Part shown: positions 1 through 7,953 of the stretch, piece by piece | How positions within the stretch are numbered: the stretch's first letter is position 1 | Layout: every line of letters starts with the position of its first letter | Translations under genes and position numbers: made by a program | The notes under the pieces: model-generated | The model's database searches: none | Told to the model about the DNA's origin: nothing | Seen by the model: the letters and a program-made list of their open reading frames with translations, nothing else | Assembly: GCA_044224905.1 (NCBI GenBank) | Contig: JBGAJN010000001.1 | Coordinates: 620,001 to 684,000 of the forward strand | Length of the DNA stretch: 64,000 bases | Origin: JBGAJN01 sp044224905 | Lineage (GTDB): Bacteria > Verrucomicrobiota > Verrucomicrobiia > Limisphaerales > JBGAJN01 | Direction: 5' to 3'

Positions 1-1977
1 CTTCAAACCGAACTGCTCACGAAACTCGGCAAGGCGGAAGCGATCCGCTCCGAGCTAGCGTTCTCTGAGCTCGTGGGTTTGCCGCCGGAAAATTGGTGGC
101 AGGAATCCGCGGCGGAACGCGTGGTCACGCCGATCGGCACGCGTGGCAGCGCCAACGATCAATTGCGAATCCTGCTGGGCGAAACCGCCGACGGTCAGCC
201 CTGTGTTCACGGCGTGATCGGCGCCGGCACCGGCATGGGGAAATCGAATCTCTTCCATGTGTTCATCCTCGGGCTCGCACAGCGCTACGCACCGGACCAG
301 CTGAAATTCTACTTGGTCGACGGCAAGGACGGCGTTGAGTTCCGCTCGTATCGAAATCTTCCCCACGCCGAGGTACTGTCGTTGAACACCGCACCGCAAC
401 TTGCGCGCAGTTTGCTCGCGGATCTAGCGCAAGAAATGGAACGGCGCAACGGCCTGTTCAGTAAAAACAAAGTCTCCGGTTTCAAGGACTACGCCATCTT
501 GCGCCGAACGAAAACAACGCTGCCGGCGCTGCCTCGTCTTGTTCTCGTCGTGGACGAATATCAGGAACTGTTCGACGGCGACAAAGACGGCGAAGCCTCG
601 AAGTATCTGGCTTTGCTCGCCGCGCAGGGTCGCAGCGCCGGACTTCACATGCTGCTCGCATCGCAGCGTTTCGGCGCCAGCGGCATGTTGCGCCGCGACG
701 AGATTTTCAGCCAGATTGCCCTGCGCATCGCGATGAAGATCGCGCAAGCCGAGGTCGCCACGCTCACCGAGTTTCAACGTGCGGGCAAGGAAGCCATCAA
801 TGCCCTCGACGGTCCCGGCAAAGTGGTGATCAACGATCGCAGCGGTCAGGATGGATTCAACATTTCTGGAATCATCTCGTTGCTCAAGGGGCCGGACCGC
901 GAGCGTTTGGTGCAGGAACTCGCCACCCGCGCGATGAAAGACATTCCCGGAAGTCGGATGCCTTTGGTGTTCGAAGGATTGGCGCAACCGCGTCTCCTCG
1001 ACAACCCGCGTCTTGCCGCACTGGCCGCGCTGCCGACCGCGCCCACGCCGGCGGATCTCGAACGCTTCGCCAAGCGTCCGGTGATCGAAGGCGGCGCCGG
1101 TCACGCTGAATGGTATGCGGCGGAGCAGCCGCGGATCGCGTGGGTCGGTCAGGAGTTCAACGTGCGCGGTCACGCCGCGCTGGTCGTCAAGCGCAAGCCC
1201 GCAGACAACGTCGTCTTCGTCGGCAACAATCCCAACGCGCGGCACGGTTTGTTGCTGAGCGTGCTCACCAGCATCGCGCTCAACCTCGACGGCCGGCACA
1301 CGCAGTTCGCATTGATTGACCGCACACCTCGCGGTTCGCCTTGGGAAAAAGTCGCGCCCACTTGGAACGAGCATTTGGCCCGCGTGGTGGGCGCCGACTG
1401 CCGGGTAGCAACCGAGTCCGCGGCAGCGGAAGAATTGTTGCGCAACCTCGAAGCTGAACTCGATGCGCGCAAGGCGTTGAATGATCTCGCTTGCTCCGAA
1501 CGGCCCAGCATTGTTTTGGCGTTGCTCGATCCGGATCGGCTCGATGGGCTCGCGCGCAAACTTGACGCTTATGGTGTCGGCGCCGATTCGCCGAACGGCG
1601 CCCGGCTGCGACGCCTGTTTACCGAAGGGCCAGCGGTCGGGATTCACGTCCTGCTCAGCGTCGGCACCGGTCGCGCACTCGGCGCCCTGATTGATTTGCG
1701 CAAGGGACTCGTTCACTTCCGCTATCGCCTGATGCTGCAAGTGTCAGACGACGAGTCGTTCGATCTCACCGGCAAACGCACCGCGGCTTCGTTGCAGGCC
1801 GACGGTGAAATTCCCATCTCGGCGCTGCTCTGTGACGCCGAGAATGGCAGTGCAGTGCGCTTCAAGCCACACGTCGCCGTGCCGCTCGAATCAGGCGATG
1901 ACACCAACCCTGGCGTGCTCGGTGAATTGCCCGCATTGGCGGGAATCCTCGCTCGTCGCAACTCTCCCGCTGCATGA
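1..1977 (+). CDS. FtsK/EccC-like ATPase (5' truncated by window edge)
   Basis: The frame is open from base 1, so the gene starts upstream; 658 codons are visible. A first FtsK/SpoIIIE-type ATPase module has Walker A GAGTGMGKS (bases about 220-246) and Walker B LVLVVDEYQ (about 535-565). A second, C-terminal module keeps the fold pattern, but its P-loop position reads GNNPNARHG (about 1215-1241), with no GK(S/T), so it should not hydrolyse ATP. One active plus degenerate downstream module is how EccC ATPases of type VII secretion are built, although chromosomal FtsK and conjugative couplers share the fold. The stop overlaps the next start (ATGA at 1974-1977). That next gene and its neighbour encode WXG100-like proteins, which favours a secretion motor over DNA translocation. 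The function is inferred from fold and context. An FHA or membrane part may lie in the missing N-terminus. Confidence 0.8.
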   Translation, partial: LQTELLTKLGKAEAIRSELAFSELVGLPPENWWQESAAERVVTPIGTRGSANDQLRILLGETADGQPCVHGVIGAGTGMGKSNLFHVFILGLAQRYAPDQLKFYLVDGKDGVEFRSYRNLPHAEVLSLNTAPQLARSLLADLAQEMERRNGLFSKNKVSGFKDYAILRRTKTTLPALPRLVLVVDEYQELFDGDKDGEASKYLALLAAQGRSAGLHMLLASQRFGASGMLRRDEIFSQIALRIAMKIAQAEVATLTEFQRAGKEAINALDGPGKVVINDRSGQDGFNISGIISLLKGPDRERLVQELATRAMKDIPGSRMPLVFEGLAQPRLLDNPRLAALAALPTAPTPADLERFAKRPVIEGGAGHAEWYAAEQPRIAWVGQEFNVRGHAALVVKRKPADNVVFVGNNPNARHGLLLSVLTSIALNLDGRHTQFALIDRTPRGSPWEKVAPTWNEHLARVVGADCRVATESAAAEELLRNLEAELDARKALNDLACSERPSIVLALLDPDRLDGLARKLDAYGVGADSPNGARLRRLFTEGPAVGIHVLLSVGTGRALGALIDLRKGLVHFRYRLMLQVSDDESFDLTGKRTAASLQADGEIPISALLCDAENGSAVRFKPHVAVPLESGDDTNPGVLGELPALAGILARRNSPAA

Positions 1978-2246
1978 GCATGGACGACCAATTGGCGCAG
2001 ATGGAACGCTTCCGTCACGATCTGCGCGCCTTCAACGAGCGGCTCGATGCGGCTGCGCGAGAACTGGCCGCCGCGCACGAGCGGGTGACTCCGTTGTGGC
2101 AGGACTCGTTTCGTCGCGACTACGATGCGCTGCATACGCCATTCGCGGAGCGGTTGGACCGCTACCGCACTCACGAGGCACCGGCGTTCGAACAGTTTCT
2201 CGATCAGAAATCCGCCGCGCTTCGGCGCTATCTTTTCGGTGCCTGA
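1974..2246 (+). CDS. WXG100-like small helical protein A
   Basis: Encodes 90 residues, almost all helical and charged, with no signal peptide. Residues 41-57 contain W42-Q-D44 followed by R47, R48, Y50 and P56, a W-x-D motif at the middle turn where ESAT-6/WXG100 proteins carry W-x-G. The length and the helix-turn-helix pattern fit that superfamily. The start overlaps the ATPase stop by four bases, so the two are translationally coupled. It is probably a substrate or structural partner of the ATPase. The family assignment rests on pattern and context, not on strong similarity. Confidence 0.7.
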   Translation: MSMDDQLAQMERFRHDLRAFNERLDAAARELAAAHERVTPLWQDSFRRDYDALHTPFAERLDRYRTHEAPAFEQFLDQKSAALRRYLFGA

Positions 2247-2264
2247 CCATTTCCATCTCCCACC

Positions 2265-2552
2265 ATGAGCACCAACTCGCAAGCCCTCGCCAACGCCCTG
2301 GACGAATATCAGGCGGCCCTCGCGCGACAGGTCGCCACGTTGCGCGGCGAACTGGAGCCCTTGCAACGTTCCTGGGCCGCGCTGTCGTCCGTCTACGAGG
2401 GAGCCGCTGCCGAACAATTTCGCGCCGGCTGGTTGCGCACCACACACATGCTCGAAGACTACCTCGTCACCGCTGAGCGCATGCGCCCGTTGTTGCGCGA
2501 ACGCCTCGATGCGTTGCGTGATGCCGACCGGCCCAGTTCCGAAGCGCCATGA
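2265..2552 (+). CDS. WXG100-like small helical protein B
   Basis: Encodes 95 residues predicted as two long helices. The segment around residues 35-57 has W37, then Y44-E-G46 followed by A47-A-A-E-Q-F52 and W56. This matches the W-x-G-x-A-A-x-x-F pattern of WXG100 proteins with Tyr in place of the first Trp. It starts 18 bases after the previous gene and overlaps the next (ATGA at 2549-2552). Protein A and protein B could form an EsxA/EsxB-like pair; this is inference. No Shine-Dalgarno is evident, in line with coupled translation. Confidence 0.7.
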   Translation: MSTNSQALANALDEYQAALARQVATLRGELEPLQRSWAALSSVYEGAAAEQFRAGWLRTTHMLEDYLVTAERMRPLLRERLDALRDADRPSSEAP

Positions 2553-3502
2553 GCGAACACAATCCAGCAGTCGTCGCCCACGCGCTCGAAGCAGTTGCTC
2601 ACGAGTTGCGGCGCGCAGGTTCCATTCTTCAATCAAGCATGGAGGACACCGTTCGCGAACAGCGATTTTCGGAGGAAGAGGCGCGGCGCATTCAACAGCT
2701 TGCCGTGGCCGTGGCCGAGACGGCACATGATGACGAGCGCCGCGTGCAGGAAATCGAACATCTCTCTCAACAGGCTCTCGCCAACTCCCAGCAAGCGCTG
2801 TCCCAATGCAATCAGTCGCTGGGAAACGCGCAGAGCGCCGCGATGGAAGCGCAGTCGGCTGTATCGAATTGGAAGCAAAAATTGGAGGAAGCGCGCAATC
2901 GCTTGGAAGCCGCGCAGATCGCGCTGGCGAACGCCCAGAACATTCTCGCGGCCTGCCAACGACGTTATGACAGCGCCTCGGCGGCGTATAGCTCCTGTAC
3001 GTCTTCGCCGCCCAGTCAAGACGGCACCCGCCGAGATTGCTCCGGCTACTATGCCGCCGTGGTCGCAGCGAGCCGAGAGGTGGATGCCGCCCAAGCGCAG
3101 GTCAACGCAGCGCAGGCTGAGGTGCAGCGCGCTCAAGCACGCGTGGCCGCCTGCGAGAAAGCCGTGTCTCTGGCCGGACAGGCGGTTGATCTGGCGATGC
3201 AAAGCGAGAATTGCGCCCGCGCCGCGGTGAATACCGCGCACAGCGCCGTGAATAGGGCCTCTGAATCCCGGCAGTCCGCCACCCAAGCACGTTTATCCGT
3301 GGACCGCGAAACGGCAGCGAGCGATGAGATGAGCGCGGCTGCTCACTCCGCCTGCACTCGCGTCGCCGAGGCCGCCACGCAGTTAGCGCTCGCGACGACC
3401 GCCGCCGAGGAGATTGCCATTCACGAAGACCTCGGGCGGAAACAACTCGAGGAAGCGATCGAAGCCCTGCAACGCGCCGACCGGTCGGAGCCACTCCCAT
3501 GA
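2549..3502 (+). CDS. alanine-rich antiparallel coiled-coil protein
   Basis: Encodes 317 residues rich in Ala, Gln and Glu, with heptad-like helices at about 40-147 and 168-310. They are separated by a Pro/Ser-containing loop flanked by C150 and C164. The two arms are similar in length, so a helical hairpin with a cysteine-bracketed tip is likely. A second pair, C87 and C222, lies at comparable distances from the tip. There is no signal peptide or membrane segment, so it could be a substrate or scaffold of the ATPase next to it. It overlaps both neighbours by four bases (ATGA). No family was recognised. Confidence 0.75.
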   Translation: MSEHNPAVVAHALEAVAHELRRAGSILQSSMEDTVREQRFSEEEARRIQQLAVAVAETAHDDERRVQEIEHLSQQALANSQQALSQCNQSLGNAQSAAMEAQSAVSNWKQKLEEARNRLEAAQIALANAQNILAACQRRYDSASAAYSSCTSSPPSQDGTRRDCSGYYAAVVAASREVDAAQAQVNAAQAEVQRAQARVAACEKAVSLAGQAVDLAMQSENCARAAVNTAHSAVNRASESRQSATQARLSVDRETAASDEMSAAAHSACTRVAEAATQLALATTAAEEIAIHEDLGRKQLEEAIEALQRADRSEPLP

Positions 3503-3906
3503 GCGATCGCGATGACATACTCTGGTCCCTTCAACGCCAGTCCCGCGCGTTGCAGGAAGTTGTCGCTGACGCCCGGTTGGTTTGGCGCGACGCCAATGCG
3601 CGGGCTGCCGAGCAGCGTTTTCTCGAACCGCGGGCAACTTCCGAGAGCACCATCCTCAAAGCCGTCGCGGCCCAGCATCGCGATTTGAATTCTGCCTCGA
3701 CGGACGTTCAACGTGCCGACGATCAGTATCGAATCGCCGCCGCCGAATCGGGACTGGTGGCTCAGAACTGTGATGACGCCCGGGCGAGCGCGCAATCCGC
3801 CTTCGGCGAAGCCAGTTCAGCCAGCAGTCAGGCTCAGCAAGCCGACCAACAGGCGATAAGTGCCCGCAGCTACATTTCCCAAGCCAATTCCGCCGGCGCC
3901 GGCTGA
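3499..3906 (+). CDS. small coiled-coil protein with W-x-D motif
   Basis: Encodes 135 residues, mostly helical and ending in an Ala/Gln/Ser-rich tail. Near the N-terminus it carries W29-R-D31, R35, R40, F41 and P44, the same spacing logic as W42-Q-D44...P56 of the 90-residue protein at the start of the cluster. The two may therefore be distant relatives. It is coupled to the preceding coiled-coil gene through ATGA at 3499-3502. The next gene starts 13 bases after its stop. Its function is unknown; a role as a further small partner of the FtsK-like ATPase is inferred from position. Confidence 0.7.
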   Translation: MSDRDDILWSLQRQSRALQEVVADARLVWRDANARAAEQRFLEPRATSESTILKAVAAQHRDLNSASTDVQRADDQYRIAAAESGLVAQNCDDARASAQSAFGEASSASSQAQQADQQAISARSYISQANSAGAG

Positions 3907-3919
3907 CGCCTTCCCACCC

Positions 3920-6136
3920 ATGAAAAACGAATTCGATCCACTGCCGCTCCGTCGCCCGCTAACCACTTGGCACAACGCCGAGATGGCGCGACGGCGATTT
4001 CGTTCGTCCGTCGACCGGGCCAATGTTGGCAGTTCGATCGACAACCCGATAGCGCTGCCCGAAGCGGTGGCGAAGCAACCCGTCGCGGCTCGCTGCGAAT
4101 GGGCACTCAAACAACTCGAGGAAGAGCGAAAGTCCGCGTCGGCGAGCCGTCGCGAGCAGCAACTGGGAGACGCGTTGCGCGCGAAGTTATCGCAGATAAA
4201 ACTGAAGAAGCAGGCTGAGGAACAAGCGATCACTCGCAAACGGCTGCGACGAATGGCGCTGGTTGCCGCCGTATTCGCGGCGCTCGCCGTGATTGGTTTG
4301 ATGGTTTGGTGGCAGCGTCGTCCGCCGTCGGTTTCCCAGGCTTCGGTTGAAAAAGTTCTAACGCAGGCGCTGGGGAGATACGGCCTCACGCTGTCGTCGG
4401 TTTCGTTCCAAACCAGTGCGAAGCACAATGGGATTGCCGACGTTTACGCCAACCTTACGGCCAAGCTCAGCCATGCGTTGTATGTAAGCGTGCCGGCGGA
4501 GAAGCCGCTGCAAGATGAGTTCAAGCTCGACGCCGCGGTGAATAAGCGGATCGCGGAACTGACGTGGGCAAAGGAGGGGCCTCGCCTGCTGGAACTCGCC
4601 GCTTTGCCGTCGCGCCCGCCGGACTTGACGAAGGTGTCGCTCGTGAAACTCGGTACGCCGGCCGGGAACACCTTTAACGGAGTCGCTGGTCTCACCGCAT
4701 CGCAAAGCAGTGGTCGCTGGGAAGTTGCAGTCCGCTCGATCAGCGTTCCCGGGCTGCCCATGAACCAGCGGCCTCGCGAGCAATTTGGCAGCGAAGTATT
4801 TGACGTAGGTCGTGACGAAGACCGCGCGCGATTGCGTGCACTGGTGGATGAGCAACCGAAGATTCTCGCGCGACTCGAAAAAGCCCGGAGTGCCTACCTG
4901 GCGGAAGTGATGGTGCAACACAAGCAGCAGGAAGTGGCGCTGATTCAATTCTTTCGTCCGGGGACAATTTTCACCGGCATGCTTTCCGGACGGACCGCCA
5001 ACGATAAGAAGACCATTTATCTTGAGGTGACGGAAGCAGCAGGTGGCTCCGGCGTCCATCCGCTCAAAGGAATCATTCATAATGACGGTGGCTGGGGTGA
5101 CGGACGTTTGTTCGAGGGCGAATGGAAATTCGAACTGGCCCGGGAACGCTTCGAACTTTCCCTAGTTTCCCGTTCCGATCAGGCAATCCGCTACGGTGGC
5201 CCAGTGCTGGACGATCCGAAGATGGTCAATCTGCAACTGGCAATCGAAGGCGATCGTCTCTCCGGACAGTACGGAACAAATCCGCTTGAACTGACTCGCG
5301 TGGCTGACACCGATGCGGACCGGGTCAAGCGTTCGGCCAGCCCGGACTATTTCGCTATGTTAGAGGCGATGGTTCCCGACGCATTTTATTTGGGGGCGGT
5401 GAAATTGTCGGAAACCAACACTCAGCAGATCCTCCTGCGTTTCACGCGCGCGGCCAACGGGGCCACGCCGGCGGAGGCAGTGCTTCAGGATCCGGAACGT
5501 GAAGCATGGCAGTTCAAGGTCGCTGGACCGCTCATCGGTAATCGCTATCGCGAAGCCAACTGGCCGCTGCGACTGGCGGAAGTTCGCGACACCATGCCTC
5601 CGGCAATTCCCCTGAAATCCTTTGTCCTGCAATTCCGGGCGCTGGCCTTGCGGATGGAAAACGGTGTGCTCATGGGGGACTATCGCAATCGCCCGTTCCG
5701 CTTTGAACGTCTTTCGTCAGACGAGGCGGCGCGCCGCCTGCGAACCACTGCTACGTGGCGAGCGGCTTTCACTGCGGCAATCCGACCGGGCGCAGTGTTG
5801 GAAGGCGCAACCGTTGATCCGACGAAGGCTGTCCGCACCCAGGTCCGCCTCCGGGTAATCAATGTGGATTCAAAAAAGAACACGGTTGAAGCTCGTTTGG
5901 AATCCGTCCAGTCGCCGACGCTCTACCGCATGGTCGCCGGAAAAATCTTCAGCGACGCGGGAGTTCTGAATCTGATTTTCGACATTAACGCCAACACCTA
6001 TGGCATCGTTCGAAACGCACCCGAACCTTGGTTTAGAGGCGGCCGGGATATCTTAACACTTGCAGTCGACGGCATGGCACTCACTGGACAAGACGGCCAC
6101 AATTGGACGTTCGCGTTTCCTTTAGGCATCCGTTGA
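3920..6136 (+). CDS. single-pass membrane protein with three tandem C-terminal repeats
   Basis: Encodes 738 residues from the ATG at 3920; an upstream in-frame GTG at 3860 would overlap the previous gene by 47 bases and is less likely. The layout is a cytoplasmic charged helix (about 58-108), one membrane segment (about 112-131), then a large region outside the cytoplasm. Three copies of a roughly 115-residue unit follow at about 344-461, 484-598 and 620-735. Each opens with a P-x-x-hydrophobic-x-x-G step (RPGTIFTG, VPDAFYLG, RPGAVLEG). Each closes with a strand-turn signature (AIEGDRLSGQYG, RMENGVLMGDYR, AVDGMALTGQDG). No known family was recognised. As the last gene of the cluster it may be the envelope-spanning or peptidoglycan-facing part of the machine. 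Confidence 0.8.
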   Translation: MKNEFDPLPLRRPLTTWHNAEMARRRFRSSVDRANVGSSIDNPIALPEAVAKQPVAARCEWALKQLEEERKSASASRREQQLGDALRAKLSQIKLKKQAEEQAITRKRLRRMALVAAVFAALAVIGLMVWWQRRPPSVSQASVEKVLTQALGRYGLTLSSVSFQTSAKHNGIADVYANLTAKLSHALYVSVPAEKPLQDEFKLDAAVNKRIAELTWAKEGPRLLELAALPSRPPDLTKVSLVKLGTPAGNTFNGVAGLTASQSSGRWEVAVRSISVPGLPMNQRPREQFGSEVFDVGRDEDRARLRALVDEQPKILARLEKARSAYLAEVMVQHKQQEVALIQFFRPGTIFTGMLSGRTANDKKTIYLEVTEAAGGSGVHPLKGIIHNDGGWGDGRLFEGEWKFELARERFELSLVSRSDQAIRYGGPVLDDPKMVNLQLAIEGDRLSGQYGTNPLELTRVADTDADRVKRSASPDYFAMLEAMVPDAFYLGAVKLSETNTQQILLRFTRAANGATPAEAVLQDPEREAWQFKVAGPLIGNRYREANWPLRLAEVRDTMPPAIPLKSFVLQFRALALRMENGVLMGDYRNRPFRFERLSSDEAARRLRTTATWRAAFTAAIRPGAVLEGATVDPTKAVRTQVRLRVINVDSKKNTVEARLESVQSPTLYRMVAGKIFSDAGVLNLIFDINANTYGIVRNAPEPWFRGGRDILTLAVDGMALTGQDGHNWTFAFPLGIR

Positions 6137-6169
6137 CGCTGCCTGAGAGGCGCTCACCGGCGCCCATTC

Positions 6170-6625
6170 TCAAACGTCGATCACCGGACCACCGCCGTCG
6201 TCGTTCTTCTTGCCGGACTTCACACGGCTGAATTTGACGCGGCTGCTGCCGGTGCCGGTGAGTGAATTGAGCACGATGGAAACAATGCTGATGATTAGCG
6301 CGCCCCAGAAGGCATTCCAAAATTTCGTGGAGGAATCGAAGCCCACTATCTCAAATTTTGGTGCCATCATCCAATTCACGAGCAGGAGCATCAGCGCATT
6401 GATCACGAGCGTGAATAGGCCCAGTGTGAAGATCACGAGCGAGATCGACAGCATCATGATGATCGGTCGCACGAAGGCGTTGAGCACGCCCAGCAGGAGC
6501 GACGCGAGCACGAGGTCCGTCCACTTGTCATAGTGGATGCGGTTGCTGAGGATCGACGCCGCCACGAGTACGGCGAGCGTGTTGATCGCCCAGCGTTGCA
6601 GGAATGATTTGAAGCCCGACGACAT
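6170..6625 (-). CDS. phage holin family 4-like / YvlD-type membrane protein
   Basis: Encodes 151 residues with four hydrophobic segments (about 13-28, 36-55, 58-86 and 105-122) and the N-V-R-P-I pattern around the second segment (LNAFVRPII). This is typical of the small four-TM family annotated as phage holin superfamily IV (YvlD). Such proteins are common chromosomal genes, usually outside prophages, and their role is unclear, perhaps envelope stress. The C-terminal tail is basic and then acidic. It is convergent with the secretion-like cluster and 33 bases from its end. Nothing phage-related is nearby. Confidence 0.8.
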   Translation of the reverse strand: MSSGFKSFLQRWAINTLAVLVAASILSNRIHYDKWTDLVLASLLLGVLNAFVRPIIMMLSISLVIFTLGLFTLVINALMLLLVNWMMAPKFEIVGFDSSTKFWNAFWGALIISIVSIVLNSLTGTGSSRVKFSRVKSGKKNDDGGGPVIDV

Positions 6626-6796
6626 CAGCGATGATTTGTTTGGAACCGGAATATTTTCCCGGCGGTTGTCACGTTGACACGATGCGGCAAGGCAGCTCGG
6701 GAAACAAGGGGGAACTCCGACGCGCGACGACGTCGAGCTTCACACGAGGGTTCGACAGGCTCCGCCTCTGCCGTTACTGTGCGGAAGCATTGATAT

Positions 6797-7345
6797 ATGA
6801 CGGCTACTGAAACCATCGGCCCGCAATCCACCATGCAGCAAGTGCTCGACGCCTTTCCCGGCGCGCGGCGCGCGTTGTTCAAGAAATATCATTTGGGCGG
6901 ATGCAGCAGCTGCGGCTTTTCGATGGACGAATCGCTCGGTCAATTGTGCGCGCGCAGCAACAACCTGAATGTCGCGGAAGTCATCGCGAGCATTCAAGCG
7001 GGTCACGAGCAGGATCAGAAGCTTCTCATTGAACCGCGCGAATTGGCCGAACTTCTCCGCGGACCCAACCCGCCGCGGGTGCTCGATATCCGTTCGCGTG
7101 ACGAGTGGGAAGCCGCGCGCATTGCTGGTTCGGAACTTTTCACCGAGGCGACGATGCAGGAAATCCTCGGGCGTTGGCCGAAGACCACGGTGTTCGTCAT
7201 CGTGGATCATCTCGGGAAGACCGGTCTCGATGGCGCGACGTATTTTTTTGGTCACGGCTACGAGAACGTCCGCACGCTCCGTGGTGGCGTGGACGCGTGG
7301 TCGCAGGACGTCGATACGAGCGTGCCGAGATACAAGTTAGAGTAA
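6797..7345 (+). CDS. DUF1858-like CxxC redox domain fused to a rhodanese-like domain
   Basis: Encodes 182 residues. Residues about 10-65 resemble the DUF1858 / hybrid-cluster-protein-associated redox disulfide domain, with the pair C36-S-S-C39 in GGCSSCG. Residues about 78-180 form a rhodanese-like domain (LDIRSRDEWEAARI, then GGVDAW near the end). The usual catalytic-loop cysteine is absent: the loop reads VIVDHLGKTGLDGA where active enzymes have C-R-x-G-x-R. Sulfur transfer by the standard cysteine is therefore unlikely. It lies 71 bases before an IscU-like scaffold gene on the same strand, which suggests a role in iron-sulfur or redox handling. Confidence 0.75.
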   Translation: MTATETIGPQSTMQQVLDAFPGARRALFKKYHLGGCSSCGFSMDESLGQLCARSNNLNVAEVIASIQAGHEQDQKLLIEPRELAELLRGPNPPRVLDIRSRDEWEAARIAGSELFTEATMQEILGRWPKTTVFVIVDHLGKTGLDGATYFFGHGYENVRTLRGGVDAWSQDVDTSVPRYKLE

Positions 7346-7416
7346 GTTCGTTGTCCCGTTGTGGAATCCGTTTTGTCTCTGTGAACTCCGAGCCTCTGTG
7401 GCTAATTTAATTTAAC

Positions 7417-7905
7417 ATGAGTGAGAACTTTGAACAGAAGGTCGCTGACGCCATCGCCAACCCGAAGAACGTGGGCGAGATGGCCGGCGCGGACACGGTC
7501 GGCACGGTGGGCAGCCCCGGCTGCGGCGACATGATGCGGATGTGGATCAAGTTCAAGGAGGAGAACGGCAAGAAGGTCATCGACAAGGCGACGTTCCAAT
7601 CGTTCGGCTGCGAAACCGCCATCGCCGTGGCAAGTTTGGCGACTGAACTGATCCGCGGCAAAACCGCCGAGGAAGCGCTCGCCCTCAAAGGCCAACAGCT
7701 GGCGCCGGAATTGGGCGCGTTGCCACCGATGAAAATTCACTGCAGTGAACTCGTTGAAGGCGCACTTCGCGACGCGTTGGAAAAAGACAAAAGTGCCGCT
7801 TCACCTGCTCCCGCGCAGCCGGCAGCACCTTCGGGAAATCTCGTGGAAAGTTTGACGCAGGCCAATCCATCCGGCACCGGCAAACGGATTGTATTTCTGA
7901 AGTAG
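7417..7905 (+). CDS. NifU/IscU-like iron-sulfur cluster scaffold
   Basis: Encodes 162 residues with a NifU N-terminal domain. The three cluster-ligating cysteines are C36 (GSPGCGD, with the characteristic D38), C65 (FGCETAIA) and C109 (KIHCSELVEGAL). This family transiently assembles [2Fe-2S] clusters delivered from cysteine desulfurase sulfur and passes them to apoproteins. Beyond about residue 122 there is a Pro/Ala-rich linker and a short tail that classic IscU lacks. The redox/rhodanese fusion gene precedes it. No cysteine desulfurase gene is visible in the window. Confidence 0.9.
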   Translation: MSENFEQKVADAIANPKNVGEMAGADTVGTVGSPGCGDMMRMWIKFKEENGKKVIDKATFQSFGCETAIAVASLATELIRGKTAEEALALKGQQLAPELGALPPMKIHCSELVEGALRDALEKDKSAASPAPAQPAAPSGNLVESLTQANPSGTGKRIVFLK

Positions 7906-7953
7906 ACGGGTGCAGGGCTCAGCAAGGCCCACGGCGCTCGTCATTCCGAAGAT

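Noticed and set aside
6137..6169. Bidirectional terminator between the secretion-like cluster and the holin-like gene
   Set aside because: Only a 5-bp GGCGC/GCGCC stem with a bulged outer stem and no T-run; too weak to call.
6170..6625. Prophage signal from the holin-family label
   Set aside because: The family is a common chromosomal four-TM protein, and no other phage gene is nearby.
7346..7416. Possible regulatory element before the IscU-like gene
   Set aside because: The spacer has only a low-complexity CTCTGTG-type string common in such genomes, with no hairpin or recognisable binding site.
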